Shown here piece by piece: positions 63,534 through 64,000 of a stretch of DNA of 64,000 bases. This stretch comes from Streptomyces sp. Ru62 (GTDB lineage Bacteria; Actinomycetota; Actinomycetes; Streptomycetales; Streptomycetaceae): assembly GCF_002920615.1 (NCBI RefSeq), contig NZ_PQSU01000019.1:1-64000 (forward strand), written 5' to 3'. Below the pieces are notes generated by a model that was given only the letters and a program-made list of their open reading frames with translations, had not been told where the DNA came from and ran no database searches. The position numbers and the translations under genes are program-made. Numbering within the stretch: position 1 is the stretch's first letter; the number at the start of each line of letters is the position of its first letter.

Positions 63534-64000
63534 ATGAGCCTCACGTACACAGCCGGCTCCCTGGTCGCCGCCCGTGGCCGGGAATGGGTGGTGCTGCCCG
63601 AGAGCGCCTCCGACATGCTGGTGCTGCGCCCCCTGGGCGGGAGCGAGGACGACATCGCGGCCGTCTTCCCCGCCTTCGAGGACGTCCGGCCGGCCGAGTT
63701 CGCGGCACCGAGCCCGGCCGACCTGGGCGACCAGCGGGCCGCCGGTCTGCTGCGCACCGCGCTGCGCGTCGGGTTCCGCTCGGGTGCGGGCCCGTTCCGC
63801 TCCCTGGCGTCGATCGCCGTGGAACCCCGCGCCTATCAGCTCGTCCCGCTGCTGATGGCGCTGCGGCAGCGCACCGTGCGGCTGCTGATCTCGGACGACG
63901 TCGGTATCGGCAAAACGGTCGAGGCGGGTCTGATCGCCAAGGAGCTGCTGGCCCAGGGCGAGGCGTCCGGGCTGGCGGTGCTGTGCTCCCCCGCTCTGGC
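63534..64000 (+). CDS. DrmD-like SNF2 helicase (partial, cut by window edge)
   Basis: First 155 residues of a longer protein; the frame is open at the right edge. ATG at 63534, 41 bp after the kinase-helicase stop. An N-terminal SH3-like strand region ('YTAGSLVAARGREWVVLPES') precedes the helicase start: 'YQLVPLLMALRQRTVRLLIS', Walker A variant 'DDVGIGKTVEAGLIAKELLA', and 'LAVLCSPAL'. This is the opening of the large SNF2-type helicases called DrmD in class 1 DISARM systems. It would act on DNA together with the upstream helicase fusion. What follows downstream (methylase, PLD nuclease or other) cannot be seen. Confidence 0.85.
   Translation, partial: MSLTYTAGSLVAARGREWVVLPESASDMLVLRPLGGSEDDIAAVFPAFEDVRPAEFAAPSPADLGDQRAAGLLRTALRVGFRSGAGPFRSLASIAVEPRAYQLVPLLMALRQRTVRLLISDDVGIGKTVEAGLIAKELLAQGEASGLAVLCSPAL

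Noticed and set aside
57151..64000. Calling the module a standard DISARM system
   Set aside because: DrmA/B- and DrmD-like parts are present, but a kinase is fused, DrmA and DrmB features are in one chain, and neither DrmC nor a methylase is visible in the window.

Overview
The window is high-GC DNA with Streptomyces-type codon use: strong G/C preference at third positions, many GTG starts, and GGAGG ribosome binding sites or leaderless starts. From memory, the order hemG/cgoX-hemQ, hemE, DUF3000, LuxR regulator, rnd, fadA-fadB, dxs, xylFGH, rok7B7, ngcEFG, acnA, HTH-MurA follows the SCO6041 to SCO5998 segment of Streptomyces coelicolor. Most of the window (about 1-54,200) is therefore conserved chromosomal backbone with a few insertions; the last 10 kb looks accessory.

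Layout. 1-11,971: small membrane/secreted proteins, an S33 peptidase, the last steps of coproporphyrin-dependent haem synthesis (cgoX, hemQ; hemE is nearby), a CoA-disulfide-reductase-like flavoprotein and a rhomboid protease. 12,232-18,033: an orphan LuxR-type response regulator, ribonuclease D, and the fadA-fadB beta-oxidation operon behind a promoter with two palindromes. 18,114-18,286: a MITE-like element next to two uncharacterised genes. 19,780-25,528: a NYN-like protein, a GT39-like membrane glycosyltransferase, an APC permease and dxs.

25,722-41,849 is a sugar-uptake and glycan block: xylFGH, the ROK regulator rok7B7, ngcEFG (N-acetylglucosamine/chito-oligosaccharide uptake) and two large secreted GH92 alpha-mannosidases. 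Candidate operators suggest how it is wired: a Rok7B7-type motif before xylF, a dre-like site on the ngcE promoter, and one 12-bp palindrome in front of both GH92 genes.

42,623-48,812: a PH-like small protein, then a second chaperone operon (J-domain protein with RPD in place of HPD, DnaK, GrpE) behind an HspR-type HAIR element, then a multidomain SpoIIE-type phosphatase. 49,287-54,118: aconitase and a MurA-like enzyme with an N-terminal XRE helix-turn-helix. Both promoters carry an ATCTC-N6-GAGAT palindrome, so the fusion may control itself and aconitase.

54,308-64,000 (runs off the right edge) is the likely novel system: a protein with a PD-(D/E)xK nuclease motif, a 2,113-residue protein joining a Ser/Thr kinase, a DExH helicase, a DUF1998 module and a C-terminal nuclease-like fold, and the start of a DrmD-like SNF2 helicase. 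The helicase parts resemble DISARM anti-phage components, but the kinase fusion is not part of DISARM as I know it. No rRNA, tRNA, CRISPR array, integrase or intact transposase was seen.
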